Shown: positions 36,585-40,513 of the stretch, piece by piece | Layout: each line of letters opens with the position of its first letter | How positions within the stretch are numbered: the first letter of the stretch is position 1 | Assembly (NCBI GenBank): GCA_024760905.1 | Contig: CM045733.1 | Coordinates: 41,155,001-41,219,000, forward strand | Reading direction: 5' to 3' | Length of the DNA: 64,000 nt | DNA from: Plotosus lineatus | Taxonomy: Eukaryota; Chordata; Actinopteri; Siluriformes; Plotosidae | Notes under the pieces: generated by a model | What the model was told of the DNA's origin: nothing | Seen by the model: only the letters and a program-made list of their open reading frames with translations | Databases searched by the model: none | Position numbers and translations under genes: made by a program

Positions 36585-37352
36585 CACCCATTTAGAGAAA
36601 CTTATGGCAAGTGTTGGAATAGAAATATTTTAACCGGCAAAATTACATTACTTTGCATTACTGTATGCTCTAATGATGCAGCCGGTTAACATAGCTTATA
36701 TTAGCTTGAGCTTAAGTGATAAACTTTACATTTAAACTGAAAAGCTAACTGTTACAGTTCAGTATAGAAAATATATAACAATACTATTTTTAAAAGATAC
36801 GTTGTAATAAATAAATCGATGTCTGGGAGTTTATCTATTGAGGAGTTTGCTAGCTTGTTAGCTGCTAGCGTAACATTAAATTCCAAATTCAATTCAGTTT
36901 ACTGGATGTAAAGACAGCTTTTTTTATTACGTGCACTTGTAGAAAAACTGAAAATTGTTTTATAAAGTACTTTATTCATCGTGAATTGTGAGAATATTTA
37001 TGTATTTGGAAATGGTACTAAAATGCTAACGTGAACAAAGTTAATTCGAATCCCAAACCAACTCCTACCACCCTACTTATTTGCCCTATGTAGGGCACAA
37101 ATACGCATACAACGTAGTAACCTATATATTGACTATGTAGTAATTTAGGATCCGGCCCAAATTTGAGGCCGCACAAAGAAAGCCGCTGTCGTTTCCCCCA
37201 TTTCTTACCACTTCAATATTTTTAAAGCCGGTGAGAACGAGATTTTTCAGCAACTCGCAGCCGATACCACCCGCTCCAACAACCAGCACCCGGCAGGAGG
37301 AGACCGAGTCGGCGAGCTCTTTACGGAGCGGTCCGTCTAGTTTTACCTCCAT
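610..37352 (-). CDS. uba2: SUMO-activating enzyme subunit 2, uba2 (14 exons, 3' end beyond window)
   Basis: Uba2 pairs with Sae1 to form the nuclear E1 that adenylates SUMO, carries it as a thioester and passes it to Ubc9. Fourteen exons join in phase: 37352-37209, 28416-28333, 28245-28175, 24953-24889, 24788-24688, 24541-24420, 17076-17009, 16861-16740, 9972-9873, about 9694-9540, 8541-8448, 8249-8137, 3251-3096 and 706-610. The roughly 496-residue product shows the nucleotide loop VGAGGIG (about 25-31), [14 protein letters not shown] (about 50-63), the catalytic Cys in PGCTIRNTP (about 175), and zinc cysteines in CYEC (160, 163) and CYVC (about 438, 441). It reads like human UBA2 almost throughout, with a two-residue offset at the active site. 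Introns total about 35 kb and are mostly repeats. The C-terminal ubiquitin-fold end and acidic SUMO-binding tail are not in the window. Exact exon 10 start is uncertain by three bases. Confidence 0.96.
707..1390. other. uba2 intron 13, left part: no recognised feature
   Basis: A+T-rich intron sequence with a run of nine G at about 1023-1031. I see no exon, repeat family or RNA gene. Confidence 0.5.
1391..2934 (-). mobile_element. Tc1-like transposon, copy 1
   Basis: TA duplications at 1389-1390 and 2935-2936 bound a 1544-base element. Its ends are inverted copies of CTAGTACTTCTCAAAAAATT, extending over roughly 140 bases. Same family as 10606-12167 and 32332-33886, but inserted in the opposite orientation. 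It encodes a decayed transposase on the minus strand, so it is co-oriented with uba2. Confidence 0.92.
1662..2605 (-). pseudogene. Tc1-like transposase (DD34E), broken
   Basis: DDE transposase that would cut and paste the surrounding element. Starts [17 protein letters not shown] at 2605; C-terminal part 2303-1662 is open. Catalytic motifs visible: FSDESKF (first Asp), [11 protein letters not shown] (second Asp) and [12 protein letters not shown] (written KPIENLW here). The N-terminal paired/HTH half is shifted relative to the C-terminal half. Frameshift and substitutions make it inactive. Confidence 0.88.
3096..3251 (-). CDS. uba2: uba2 exon 13
   Basis: Fifty-two codons, [16 protein letters not shown]... 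to LQDK. Carries the second zinc cysteine pair in [12 protein letters not shown] and enters the ubiquitin-like fold. Acceptor CTCAG, donor GTGAG. Confidence 0.96.
3388..4520. mobile_element. Tigger/pogo-type MITE (1.13 kb)
   Basis: TA-flanked ends are inverted copies: CAGTCGGCCCTCTACTTACG at the left, its complement at the right (CGTAAGTAGAGTGCCGACTG). A second subterminal copy of TTACGAAA recurs inside. Contains a GT/GA microsatellite at 4141-4232. No transposase frame is visible. Confidence 0.82.
4521..5302. other. Intron 12 segment with no firm feature
   Basis: Contains cysteine-rich open reading (5004-5228 plus) with [13 protein letters not shown] and CLVCENH, ending at a GTAAGT. This recalls a transposase zinc-ribbon but I could not assign it. 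An opposite-strand frame (5282-4905) has no motif. Confidence 0.3.
5303..5798. mobile_element. hAT-type MITE
   Basis: Exact 8-base target duplication CTACAGAC at 5295-5302 and 5799-5806. Ends are imperfect inverted repeats (CAGGGGTTCCTAACAACC versus the complement of GGTTGGGAATCACTG). The internal CGGACCGGTACC-type sequence is typical of such hAT derivatives. Includes an ATT/AAT microsatellite at 5658-5710. Confidence 0.87.
6268..6400 (+). pseudogene. Tigger-type transposase C-terminal fragment
   Basis: Reads [20 protein letters not shown] then [15 protein letters not shown], the same tail as the frame at 12885-13238. Only the basic C-terminal tail of a CENP-B/JRK-like transposase remains; no DNA-binding or DDE domain is present. 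Confidence 0.6.
6573..6682. repeat. CT/CA microsatellite
   Basis: A (CT)n tract of about 30 bases runs into (CA)n of about 62 bases, then a second short (CT)n. Open frames across it are repeat artefacts. Confidence 0.98.
6690..7010 (+). other. LTR-like module with TATA box and poly(A) signal
   Basis: CTATAAAAACT (TATA at 6757-6763) is followed about 180 bases later by AATAAA at 6936-6941 and the CACCCTGTGTCCTGCATT-type end seen in teleost retroelement LTRs. The block begins near TGTCACACAC and ends near CATCACA. No internal retroelement genes or clear target duplication were found, so a solo-LTR identity is inference. Confidence 0.4.
7130..7314. repeat. Long hairpin (arms about 75-80 nt, loop about 31 nt)
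   Basis: The left arm 7130-7209 and right arm 7241-7314 are near-perfect reverse complements, starting GTTGGAGAGGGGCGTGGCTG. The loop contains AGAAGGGCTAGAAGATTC, which occurs inverted at 7012-7028 between a second pair of arms (6987-7000 and 7036-7049). The left arm recurs at 6688-6740. Confidence 0.9.
7330..7496. repeat. GT/GA microsatellite
   Basis: Alternating blocks of (GT)n and (GA)n, mirror-like to the CT/CA tract at 6573-6682. Confidence 0.95.
7743..8136. other. Intron 12 segment, no feature seen
   Basis: Unique-looking A+T-rich intron sequence between a Tigger element and uba2 exon 12. Confidence 0.5.
8137..8249 (-). CDS. uba2: uba2 exon 12
   Basis: One hundred and thirteen bases coding (S)[18 protein letters not shown]...LCRT. 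Acceptor CTGTAG, donor GTGAGA. Contains the crossover-loop motif PAIATTNA seen in all E1 enzymes. Confidence 0.95.
8448..8541 (-). CDS. uba2: uba2 exon 11
   Basis: Ninety-four bases coding [20 protein letters not shown]...RFDIK plus one base. Acceptor TGCCAG, donor GTGAGT. Conserved adenylation-domain block. Confidence 0.95.
8608..9520. mobile_element. Tc1/mariner-type remnant in intron 10
   Basis: Left end ACTATATTGCCAAAAATATT and right end AACACTTTTGGCAATACAGT are inverted copies of a terminal sequence common in teleost Tc1-like elements. The right subterminal GGAACACCTGAATTCGA also fits. No transposase frame remains. A TA microsatellite (8668-8708) lies near the left end. Confidence 0.65.
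9540..9694 (-). CDS. uba2: uba2 exon 10
   Basis: Codes [17 protein letters not shown]... to ELVWDK, then donor GTACAT. Two in-phase acceptors exist three bases apart (exon start 9694 or 9691); both keep the frame and add a short SSQDEV-type linker. The linker is shorter than the human one and differs in sequence. Confidence 0.9.
9761..9858. repeat. Poly(A)-(TA)n tract beside uba2 exon 9 donor
   Basis: About 21 A followed by about 38 TA units. On the uba2 strand it reads as AT repeats then poly-T, starting 14 bases after the exon 9 donor. Confidence 0.98.
9873..9972 (-). CDS. uba2: uba2 exon 9
   Basis: One hundred bases coding [20 protein letters not shown]...SEMQHH plus one base. Acceptor TTTCAG, donor GTGAGA. 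The donor is followed after 14 bases by a long AT microsatellite and a poly-T run (see Part 2). Confidence 0.94.
10052..10507. mobile_element. Tigger/pogo-type MITE
   Basis: Ends CAGGGATCCCTCACTTTCCG and the complement of CGAAGTAGTGAGGGATCACT. Interior is shared with 170-555 (same order of TGACGTATA, AATATCAATAAATACATATT, GCATTTTCCTTAA). The right end abuts a CA microsatellite. Confidence 0.75.
10512..10545. repeat. (CA)n microsatellite
   Basis: About 16 CA units directly right of the MITE and 60 bases left of a Tc1 copy. Confidence 0.95.
10606..12167 (+). mobile_element. Tc1-like transposon, copy 2
   Basis: Same family as copies 1 and 3. Terminal CTAATCCCTCTGAAAAAATT and its inverted partner at the right, with long inverted repeats carrying TTTCATATATTTTAGATTCA. 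Oriented antisense to uba2, in intron 8. Confidence 0.9.
10936..11888 (+). pseudogene. Tc1-like transposase (DD34E), broken
   Basis: Begins [20 protein letters not shown] at 10936. The first defect is TGA where sister copies have CGA (codon 31), a CpG-type change. The frame shifts again near 11260 and near 11580. Catalytic blocks are still readable: FSDESKF region at about 11320, [14 protein letters not shown] at 11586, [20 protein letters not shown] at about 11690. Inactive. Confidence 0.9.
12168..12266. repeat. TA/GA microsatellite
   Basis: A (TA)n block runs into a (GA)n block, immediately right of Tc1 copy 2. Confidence 0.96.
12440..12791 (-). mobile_element. tRNA-headed SINE with RTE tail (type A)
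   Basis: On the minus strand the head reads GGGGCAGTGGTGGTCTAGTG (A box) with GGTTCGAGTCC (B box), and the end carries CGCTGTGGCGACTCC and AAAAGCCGAAAGG, matching the RTE LINE 3' end at 16457-16495. Near-identical flanks GA(T/C)TATAGAAGAAAT at 12425 and 12792 are the target duplication. Confidence 0.9.
12885..13238 (+). pseudogene. Tigger-type transposase C-terminal region
   Basis: The frame ends with [40 protein letters not shown] and a Glu/Lys-rich tail, resembling the C-terminus of CENP-B/JRK/Tigger-type proteins. The DNA-binding and DDE parts are missing. A second, shorter copy of the tail is at 6268-6400. Confidence 0.6.
13773..14989 (+). pseudogene. RTE endonuclease domain, broken
   Basis: [20 protein letters not shown] followed by RRNVD marks the start; [27 protein letters not shown] and [10 protein letters not shown] mark the remaining endonuclease blocks. 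Between RRNVD and WKGSKAKSL about 20 bases are missing, removing the ..QET.. strand that holds the catalytic Glu and shifting the frame near 13860. A long basic linker leads to the RT. A run of A at 14977-14985 shifts the frame again. Confidence 0.85.
14995..16146 (+). pseudogene. RTE reverse transcriptase, catalytic site mutated
   Basis: Visible RT blocks: [62 protein letters not shown] (motif A), [16 protein letters not shown] (motif B) and MMFAYDIV where motif C should be F-A-D-D. The catalytic Asp is Tyr, so the polymerase would be dead even if the frame were intact. A frameshift near 16125 breaks the join to the C-terminal region. Confidence 0.9.
16147..16478 (+). pseudogene. RTE C-terminal region
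   Basis: Continues as [40 protein letters not shown] then [19 protein letters not shown], ending [11 protein letters not shown]. This basic tail is usual for the family and ends inside the 39-base block shared with type A SINEs. Confidence 0.85.
16740..16861 (-). CDS. uba2: uba2 exon 8
   Basis: One hundred and twenty-two bases coding (W)[20 protein letters not shown]... to KLFNK. Acceptor CTTTAG, donor GTCAGT. It lies only about 60 bases from the right end of a LINE-split Tigger element. Confidence 0.95.
17009..17076 (-). CDS. uba2: uba2 exon 7
   Basis: Sixty-eight bases coding [15 protein letters not shown]...EVA plus one base of a Trp codon. Acceptor ATCAG, donor GTAAGT. Part of the acidic, variable catalytic-cysteine region. 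Confidence 0.93.
17077..17538. other. Intron 6 segment, no feature seen
   Basis: Contains two poly-A/T runs and a GC-richer patch (about 17200-17280). No repeat family or exon recognised. Confidence 0.5.
17539..18083. mobile_element. Tigger/pogo-type MITE
   Basis: TA at 17537-17538 and 18084-18085. Ends CAGTAGGGCCCTGTC and the complement of CTCAAGGGCGTACTG are imperfect inverted copies. Non-coding. Confidence 0.72.
18217..18520 (-). pseudogene. C2H2-like zinc-finger fragment of a hAT-type or related gene
   Basis: The minus-strand frame has [20 protein letters not shown] then [20 protein letters not shown] and HQNAV. The Cys-x2-Cys ... His-x6-His spacing and surrounding residues match the N-terminal zinc finger of a multicopy family in fish (BED-like finger followed by an RNase H/hAT-type domain). 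No downstream domain is present here. Host or transposon origin is undecided. Confidence 0.5.
18627..18960 (+). mobile_element. tRNA-headed SINE (type A), divergent
   Basis: GGTTGGGGGTTCGAGTCCCA (B box) and CTGTCTATGGTGAAAGACAT body are present; the tail reads TAGTGACCCCTCAGAAAAAT, a worn form of the RTE-like end. The A box region is degenerate. Confidence 0.82.
18961..19904. other. Intron 6 segment with possible old repeat
   Basis: Around 19380-19700 the phrases ACCAAGTTTCATAAAAATCA and ACCAAGTTTGGTGAAAATCA recur, as in the 3' part of some old fish LINEs. No frame or termini can be defined. Confidence 0.35.
19905..20965 (+). mobile_element. L1/Tx1-type LINE 5' fragment
   Basis: Holds only an ORF1-like coding remnant, then is interrupted by the L2 LINE that starts near 20980. 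Begins with a GGCGCCATGTGGGAG-type leader. Confidence 0.6.
20249..20930 (+). pseudogene. L1-type ORF1 protein remnant
   Basis: Reads as a coiled coil ([20 protein letters not shown]) then [20 protein letters not shown], like the DDLENRSRRNN start of the L1 ORF1 RNA-recognition domain. After a frame break comes [20 protein letters not shown], the C-terminal domain entry, and [11 protein letters not shown] (20776-20808). ORF1 proteins bind LINE RNA. Frameshifted and incomplete. Confidence 0.65.
20980..23157 (+). mobile_element. L2-type LINE, 5'-truncated
   Basis: Reverse transcriptase frame plus a 3' UTR ending ATTAATAAAGCTGTATCTTA with (TTATC)n tail. A second copy of the same 3' UTR is at 39853-40085. 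It appears inserted into or next to the L1 fragment. Antisense to uba2. Confidence 0.88.
20985..22810 (+). pseudogene. L2-type reverse transcriptase, frame-broken
   Basis: An upstream linker ([20 protein letters not shown]) leads to the [53 protein letters not shown] (motif A), [20 protein letters not shown] (motif B) and [10 protein letters not shown] (motif C, two Asp kept). Breaks: stop after QANFT near 21350 and a frame change at the CA repeat 22262-22288. The C-terminus ([14 protein letters not shown] ... [13 protein letters not shown]) ends at 22810. One of the better preserved LINE polymerases here. Confidence 0.88.
23411..23755 (+). mobile_element. tRNA-headed SINE with RTE tail (type A)
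   Basis: The best preserved copy: A box TGGTCTAGTGG, B box GGTTCGAGTCC, body, RTE 5' block (GGGTTGTGACAGGAAGGGCA) and RTE 3' block (GCTGTGGCGACTCCCGAG ... GCCGAAAGG). Exact 16-base target duplication AGAAGTATAGAAAAAA at 23395-23410 and 23756-23771. Confidence 0.95.
23772..24419. other. Intron 6 segment, no firm feature
   Basis: The stretch 24090-24330 looks like an old repeat by its C-rich end, but no family or termini can be named. Confidence 0.4.
24420..24541 (-). CDS. uba2: uba2 exon 6 (catalytic Cys)
   Basis: One hundred and twenty-two bases beginning GLTECYEC and ending KYLFN. Holds the first zinc pair CYEC and the thioester cysteine in [12 protein letters not shown]. Acceptor TTGTAG, donor GTGAGA. 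The final Asn codon is split with exon 7. Confidence 0.96.
24688..24788 (-). CDS. uba2: uba2 exon 5
   Basis: One hundred and one bases coding [10 protein letters not shown]...QVTVIKK. Acceptor CCTCAG, donor GTGAGA. Includes [12 protein letters not shown], a highly conserved E1 block that precedes the catalytic-cysteine domain. Confidence 0.95.
24889..24953 (-). CDS. uba2: uba2 exon 4
   Basis: Sixty-five bases coding (N)[11 protein letters not shown]...NALDNR plus one base. Acceptor CTCACAG, donor GTATGC. Matches the E1 segment leading to the conserved NALDN. Confidence 0.95.
25085..27325 (+). mobile_element. RTE/RTEX-like LINE, heavily decayed
   Basis: Same family as 52347-54978, with the leader CCAAGGCAAACAGGTCATAG, endonuclease blocks, and RT blocks such as [14 protein letters not shown] (27080-27120). 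The frame is broken many times. It keeps about 530 bases (about 25820-26360, including [12 protein letters not shown]) that the second copy lacks. Its 3' end is cut off by a SINE. Lies in uba2 intron 3, antisense. Confidence 0.85.
27329..27562 (-). mobile_element. tRNA-headed SINE, truncated
   Basis: Head and body on the minus strand (CACCACTGCC ... GGACTCGAACCCC ... TTAGCAAGGG) but it stops before either tail block, so it cannot be typed A or B. It joins the LINE end directly. Confidence 0.88.
27727..27990 (+). mobile_element. Second SINE family (GTTAGCA-type head), worn
   Basis: GGCATCGTGGTTCACATGTT and TTTCTGTGTGGAGTTTGTAT are hallmarks of a widespread teleost tRNA-related SINE. Related copies are at 41680-41999, 59755-60080 and 61621-61850. 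Confidence 0.65.
28175..28245 (-). CDS. uba2: uba2 exon 3
   Basis: Seventy-one bases, [20 protein letters not shown] through SIT plus two bases of an Asn codon. Acceptor TTTCAG, donor GTGAGT. The split codon is completed by exon 4. Confidence 0.95.
28333..28416 (-). CDS. uba2: uba2 exon 2
   Basis: Twenty-eight codons, [10 protein letters not shown]...SKAQ, flanked by acceptor TGCAG and donor GTACAG. Carries the aspartate, asparagine, arginine and lysine residues that bind ATP-Mg in E1 enzymes (D50, N58, R61, K74 here). Confidence 0.96.
28752..29403. mobile_element. Tigger/pogo-type MITE
   Basis: TA at 28750-28751 and 29404-29405. Ends CAGTCATCCCTTGAATATC and the complement of GCAAAAGATGACTG. 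Contains an internal tandem duplication at 29093-29203. Confidence 0.78.
29093..29203. repeat. Tandem duplication, unit about 58 bases
   Basis: Two copies of TAAGCCAATCAGCTTGCGAG with flanking AGCAT(T/C)ACGC and GAGTGGGCGG. Confidence 0.9.
29418..29537. repeat. CA/CT/TA/GT compound microsatellite
   Basis: Blocks of (CA), (CT), (TA) and (GT) in succession; it separates the MITE from the next element. Confidence 0.95.
29541..31543. mobile_element. Unclassified DNA transposon-like element, copy 1
   Basis: Left end CACTCCACCGGAAGTAGGCT and right end (reverse complement) CGCTCTACCGAAAGTAGCTG are inverted repeats of about 24 bases. Shares its full length with 51449-55655. On the minus strand an acidic stretch reads [20 protein letters not shown] followed by SVHKSV, then stops. 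No target duplication or known transposase domain was found. Confidence 0.65.
30588..30627. repeat. (CA)n microsatellite inside element copy 1
   Basis: Present at the equivalent position in copy 2 (55135-55194), so it belongs to the element. Confidence 0.93.
31555..32245 (+). mobile_element. hAT-type remnant with flanking inverted repeats
   Basis: Starts with ATCGGAATATCGCCGATATA-type sequence and holds a hAT C-terminal motif at 31766-31855. Arms GAGCCAATCCTT...GTGTGGGCGGGTC at 31906-31972 and its inverted copy at 32179-32236 enclose a coding-like stretch. Confidence 0.55.
31766..31855 (+). pseudogene. hAT transposase C-terminal dimerisation motif
   Basis: One frame reads [20 protein letters not shown] then [10 protein letters not shown] and a stop. 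This is the S-ERVFS-A-NI---KR--L---N---L-FL signature that closes hAT transposases. Only this short tail remains. Confidence 0.75.
32240..32331. repeat. CA/TA microsatellite left of Tc1 copy 3
   Basis: Alternating (CA) and (TA) tracts abut the TA target site of the transposon; a matching tract lies on its right (33887-33955). Confidence 0.95.
32332..33886 (+). mobile_element. Tc1-like transposon, copy 3
   Basis: TA on both sides, ends CTAGTCCTTCTGAAAAAATT and AATTTTTTGAGAAGGACTAG. 1555 bases. The best preserved of three copies. In uba2 intron 1, antisense. Confidence 0.93.
32661..33611 (+). pseudogene. Tc1-like transposase (DD34E), nearly intact but broken
   Basis: Starts [20 protein letters not shown] at 32661. 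The C-terminal frame 32869-33519 is open and has [29 protein letters not shown] and [20 protein letters not shown]. Defects: a stop (TAG in place of CAG) at about 32767, a frame change near 32850-32870, and a stop (TAA) at 33517-33519. Inactive. Confidence 0.92.
33991..34006. repeat. 16-base perfect palindrome
   Basis: GCAGTCACGTGACTGC, centred on an E-box CACGTG, just left of the SWIM/YqaJ-type fragment. Confidence 0.9.
34034..34663 (+). pseudogene. Fragment of a fish SWIM/YqaJ-type multicopy gene (possible transposon protein)
   Basis: Reads [20 protein letters not shown] then, after a one-base shift near 34280, [20 protein letters not shown] and KGFKRLK, then [13 protein letters not shown] and TTVLIMAKV before a GTAATT donor-like site. 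These blocks resemble the N-terminal half of a multicopy family in fish and cnidarians that continues into a SWIM zinc finger and a YqaJ-like nuclease. Recognition is from memory of the family. The nuclease part is absent here. Frameshifts suggest a relic. Confidence 0.5.
34909..35289 (+). pseudogene. P2RX7 C-terminal (ballast) domain-like ORF
   Basis: A 126-codon frame ends with [20 protein letters not shown] then [10 protein letters not shown]. The WC-C-C ... C-CC pattern after an acidic segment ([20 protein letters not shown]) resembles the cytoplasmic C-terminal zinc-binding domain of P2X7 receptors, which also occurs in many stand-alone or THAP-linked proteins in fish. The frame stops after FCNWL while [10 protein letters not shown] continues in another frame, so it may be split or broken. 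No P2X channel part is nearby. Confidence 0.55.
35691..35897 (-). CDS. THAP zinc-finger exon
   Basis: ATG at 35897 starts [20 protein letters not shown] then [16 protein letters not shown] and VCNEHFVGG. Cys5, Cys10, the Trp of KW and the Cys-x2-His near the end fit the C2CH THAP DNA-binding finger found in P-element-like transposases and their host descendants. The frame stops at a GTAATT that could be a splice donor (CAA|GTAATT). No partner exon was found. It may be a domesticated gene, a transposon exon or a relic. Confidence 0.7.
   Translation of the reverse strand: MALNCVAVGCTNYRGKKPGVKYHRFPANKVRGEKWISALKRADTDNKRKAWQPAPTSRVCNEHFVGGK
35900..37208. other. uba2 intron 1, proximal part: no further feature
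   Basis: A+T-rich, with a TA microsatellite at 36533-36581. No repeat family recognised. Confidence 0.5.
36533..36581. repeat. (TA)n microsatellite
   Basis: About 24 TA units in uba2 intron 1. Confidence 0.96.
37209..37352 (-). CDS. uba2: uba2 exon 1
   Basis: Forty-eight codons from the ATG to ...GFKNIEV, followed by donor GTAAG. Contains the Rossmann glycine loop of the adenylation domain. The N-terminus ([17 protein letters not shown]) is two residues longer than in human. Phase 0 end. Confidence 0.95.
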
Positions 37353-37480
37353 GTTTTATTTAGCTTTCTTAGTTTTGGCGCGGTAACACGTTTAGAAGTC
37401 AATGGGATTTCTCTATTCTACCCATATTCCGCTCAACCCACACCGTGTGTTGTGATTGGTTATTAGGTTACCATGACGAA
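37353..37480 (-). promoter_or_regulatory. uba2: uba2 proximal promoter / 5' UTR
   Basis: Just upstream of the uba2 ATG is an E2F-like TTTGGCGC at 37374-37381 and an inverted CCAAT box (ATTGG) at 37454-37460. No TATA box is seen, as expected for a housekeeping gene. The transcription start is not determinable from sequence alone. Confidence 0.5.
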
Positions 37481-37669
37481 TAGATGCCTCATTGGACGAT
37501 ATTTTAAGTGCACTTTATAAAGCCCAAATTATAAGTGTAAAGGATTGTGTTTTTAATGTGAGCTTTATACTTGTCTTATGCGTAAAATATTTATAATCTT
37601 TTATTTAGAAAAATATTTAACAGTGTTTACCCTCTCATTAACGTTTACTCCGCCCAGTTCTCTCTTCTG

Positions 37670-37750
37670 TTCATTTTAAAAATGGCGCCATACTTGCCAG
37701 TTGTTATTGTGTGTTAGCGAGCTAGCAGCTCCCTACATATCGAAATGGTA
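37670..37750 (+). other. Possible divergent first exon with an ATG directly before a splice donor
   Basis: On the plus strand 37745-37747 is an ATG followed at once by GTAAAT, preceded by a GC-richer stretch holding AAAATGGCGCC (YY1/initiator-like, 37680 region). Some vertebrate genes, notably ribosomal-protein genes, have an ATG-only first exon. No second exon was recognised to the right, so this may be chance. It sits about 390 bases from the uba2 start, in head-to-head position. Confidence 0.2.
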
Positions 37751-37760
37751 AATTAATTGA

Positions 37761-38325
37761 TTGTAGATACAAATAAAGCATTTCGTTCGCTGCCGGTTTT
37801 TTTTTGTGTGTTTTAATTATTTACACTAAAATTCGCTCATAAAGAAGCCCATTGGTTTCCCCATCCATTATAACCTTTCAAACCACAAACATCCTATTCC
37901 GTATTAAACTCGCGCCGTATCTCCAAGTTACACTTAGCTGTAGATTGAATTCCATATAGTAGAGTCTATGTATGAACATTTCGAAGTTAATTAAAAAAGA
38001 AAATGGGACGTCTTTTTGGACAAGATAATCAGAGGACCCTTAAAGTCGTGTCTATGTAATGAATTTGCTGTGATTTTGGACACATCCTGATAAAACAAAT
38101 GGCTGCTAATACGTCCACTTACCACCAGGCGTCGCTCAAACATCCGTGACACCACGAGAGCGACGGAGGACCAGTCTATCTTTTTAGCATGTTAACGGTT
38201 TTGACCAATGACGTGTTTCACTAGTTTTTACAAGATGTTTTGTTTCTCGCAATTTTCAGCCAAGAAGGCTGTATTAAATTAATTGATTCGTTTCATTAAA
38301 ATGTAACACATGAATTATTATTCAT
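37761..38325. other. Upstream flank of uba2, no feature
   Basis: Unique-looking sequence right of the promoter; no exon recognised on either strand. Confidence 0.5.
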
Positions 38326-38662
38326 TCATTCATTTTCTGTAACCACTTTATCCTAATTAGGGTCGCGGGGAGGCTGGCGCCCATCCCAGCCGACTCAGGG
38401 CAAGGGCAGAGTACACCCCGGACAACTTGCCAGGCCATCGCAGGGCAGAAACACACTGACGGCTTTGCCACCTATTCTTGTCGAAAGTCAGCAATGGTTC
38501 TTTTATATGCCTCACACCAGAGACAGTGAGAGATATGGCCGGCCTTTGATAACCCAGTTAGCAGCACTGGGGGGGGCGTGACAGTCTTGTGGAGGTGGGA
38601 CTCAAACCCCCAACCGTGGGATCAGCGATCCAGCGCCTTATACCACTAGGCCACCACTGTCC
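38326..38662 (-). mobile_element. tRNA-headed SINE with alternative tail (type B)
   Basis: On the minus strand the head and body match type A up to GTGTGTTTCTG, then continue CCCTGCGATGGCCTGGC ... GGGATGGGCGCCAGCCTCC and end (GAAT)n-like. That tail belongs to the second SINE family (41680-41999). The ATT microsatellite 38663-38694 follows the head. Confidence 0.85.
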
Positions 38663-38693
<31 letters not shown>

Positions 38694-38694
38694 C
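38663..38694. repeat. (ATT)n microsatellite
   Basis: About ten ATT units, followed at 38819-38846 by a (CA)n tract. Confidence 0.95.
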
Positions 38695-38814
38695 CAAAAA
38701 TAGTTAAAATTATTACAATTAATGCAATGTGTTGTTTTTTTTACTGTATTTACTGTAACTTGGTTATTCACATTGACATAAGATCTCTCCCACAAATAAA
38801 CACCATTTACAAAT

Positions 38815-38847
<33 letters not shown>

Positions 38848-39852
38848 AAAATAAAAAATAAAAAACAATTAAGCAATAACTGTACTGAGAAACAATTCCA
38901 AATCTTAAGCATTTAACTGTTTAATTCACTCCACCTCCCATATTACACAGTAAGTAATGCTTTTAATATGAAACTTTCTAAATAATAGACAGTTTTTAAC
39001 CCATCAAATAGTTGGACTGAAAATGCATCTTGTGTTTTATTTCATTTGTATATTTTTTAAAGAAGATGAATTGGGATAAGATTTTTGACTCCATGCAACC
39101 CCCACAAAAACCAAACAAATAAATACACCGCAGTGGATTGCTGATGCACATAAACATTTTATTCATGTTGTTAATTACAACTTTATTTTTAATTGCAAAA
39201 TGAAAAGTTCCCATCTGGACCCTTCATATGAACAGTGATACAAACACCTGAAGATGCACTTCATTTTGTGATAGAGAAGATGACTTTGGAGCACTGAATA
39301 TAATCCAGGCCCACCTTCATCCATCCTTTACTGTCACTCAATGTCAAAAGTTATTGACTCATTTGAAAGTCCATATTGTCTCATCAATCCGAATGGTTTT
39401 CTATCAGTGTTCCATAGTAATTACATATTTTTCACATTCACGAAATCACTGTCGCTACAACTTTGTGATGTTGCTCGGACCTTGACTTTGACGTAGACAT
39501 TTCAAAACCAAATCATTTTGGATACCTCACTAATTTTTTGAAAAATTAGTGTACAGGTGTGATCAGGATTTTGTTTACAACCAAAAAATGGATTAACAAA
39601 CATTCCTTCCCCATCACTGCTGATCTCGATCCACATCAGTTTGCAAACAGAGCAAACAGGTTAACAGAGGATTCCATCATACAGCCCTCACACACTTGGA
39701 CAGCGGTAACTCCTATGTGAAGATGCTGTTCAGCTCCACTTTTAATACAGTTATACCACGAAACTGGTTCAGAGGTTGGGCAGTCTGAGCCTTGGGAGCT
39801 CACTCTGCACCAGGATATTGGACTTTCTTAGACAAACTGGACTTTTTTCCTC

Positions 39853-40085
39853 AGATACATGTACACTTGAATATAGGCCAGTCTACAAAGTTGTTCCCTT
39901 CTTTTCTTTTTATTGTATATTAATTTATACTATTTATGTATCTATTTATTTACTTATATAATATATATGTATGTGTGTATGTTTGTATATGTATCTATTT
40001 TTACACCCCCTACTGATGGTACCTCAAGAGCCTGTAACAGTGAATTTCTCCATTGTGAGATTAATAAAGCTGTATCTTATCTTAT
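39853..40085 (+). mobile_element. L2 3' end copy nested in Rex1
   Basis: Almost identical to 22910-23150: ATATAGGCCAGTCTACAAAG ... TGATGGTACCTCAAGAGCCT ... AAAGCTGTATCTTATCTTAT. Confidence 0.9.
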
Positions 40086-40513
40086 CTTTTAGTAATAGAC
40101 CTCAGAACATCAGGATAGAAGACCACATCTCCTCCACTCTCATCTTGCCCACTGGAACACAACAGGGGTGTGTTCTTAGCCCCCTCCTCTTTTTCCTCTT
40201 CACACATGTCTCTTCTCCCACTCACAGCAGAAACACCTTCGTCAAATTCACCAACAACACTGTTATAGGTCTGATAGCAGATAATGACGAATCGGCCTAT
40301 AAGAAGCAGTTCCAGGATTTGTGGCTATGGTGCGACAACAATAACCTGGAACTTAACACATTCAAGTTGAAGGAAATAATAATGGGCTTCAGGAGCTCTA
40401 AACAAAGTGAGCACTCTGCCCTCTTCATTGATGGAGAGGACGCAGAGAGGTTCAAGTTTCTTGGAGTCCACATCTCTGTTGATTTCACCTGGACAACAAA
40501 CCTCTCCCACTAG
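40086..40513 (+). pseudogene. Rex1-type reverse transcriptase fragment
   Basis: QQGCVLSPLLFFLFTHVSSP is motif B; VKFTNNTVIGLI stands where motif C should be FADD, so both catalytic Asp are lost. KFLGVHISVDFTWTTNLSH ends at a stop at 40511. Further RT C-terminal matches continue to about 40850 in shifted frames. The RT copies RNA during target-primed insertion; this one is dead. Confidence 0.78.

Noticed and set aside
39520..39575. Hairpin CTAATTTTTTGAAAAATTAG
   Set aside because: Short A/T palindrome; resembles a Tc1 end but has no partner or flanking element.
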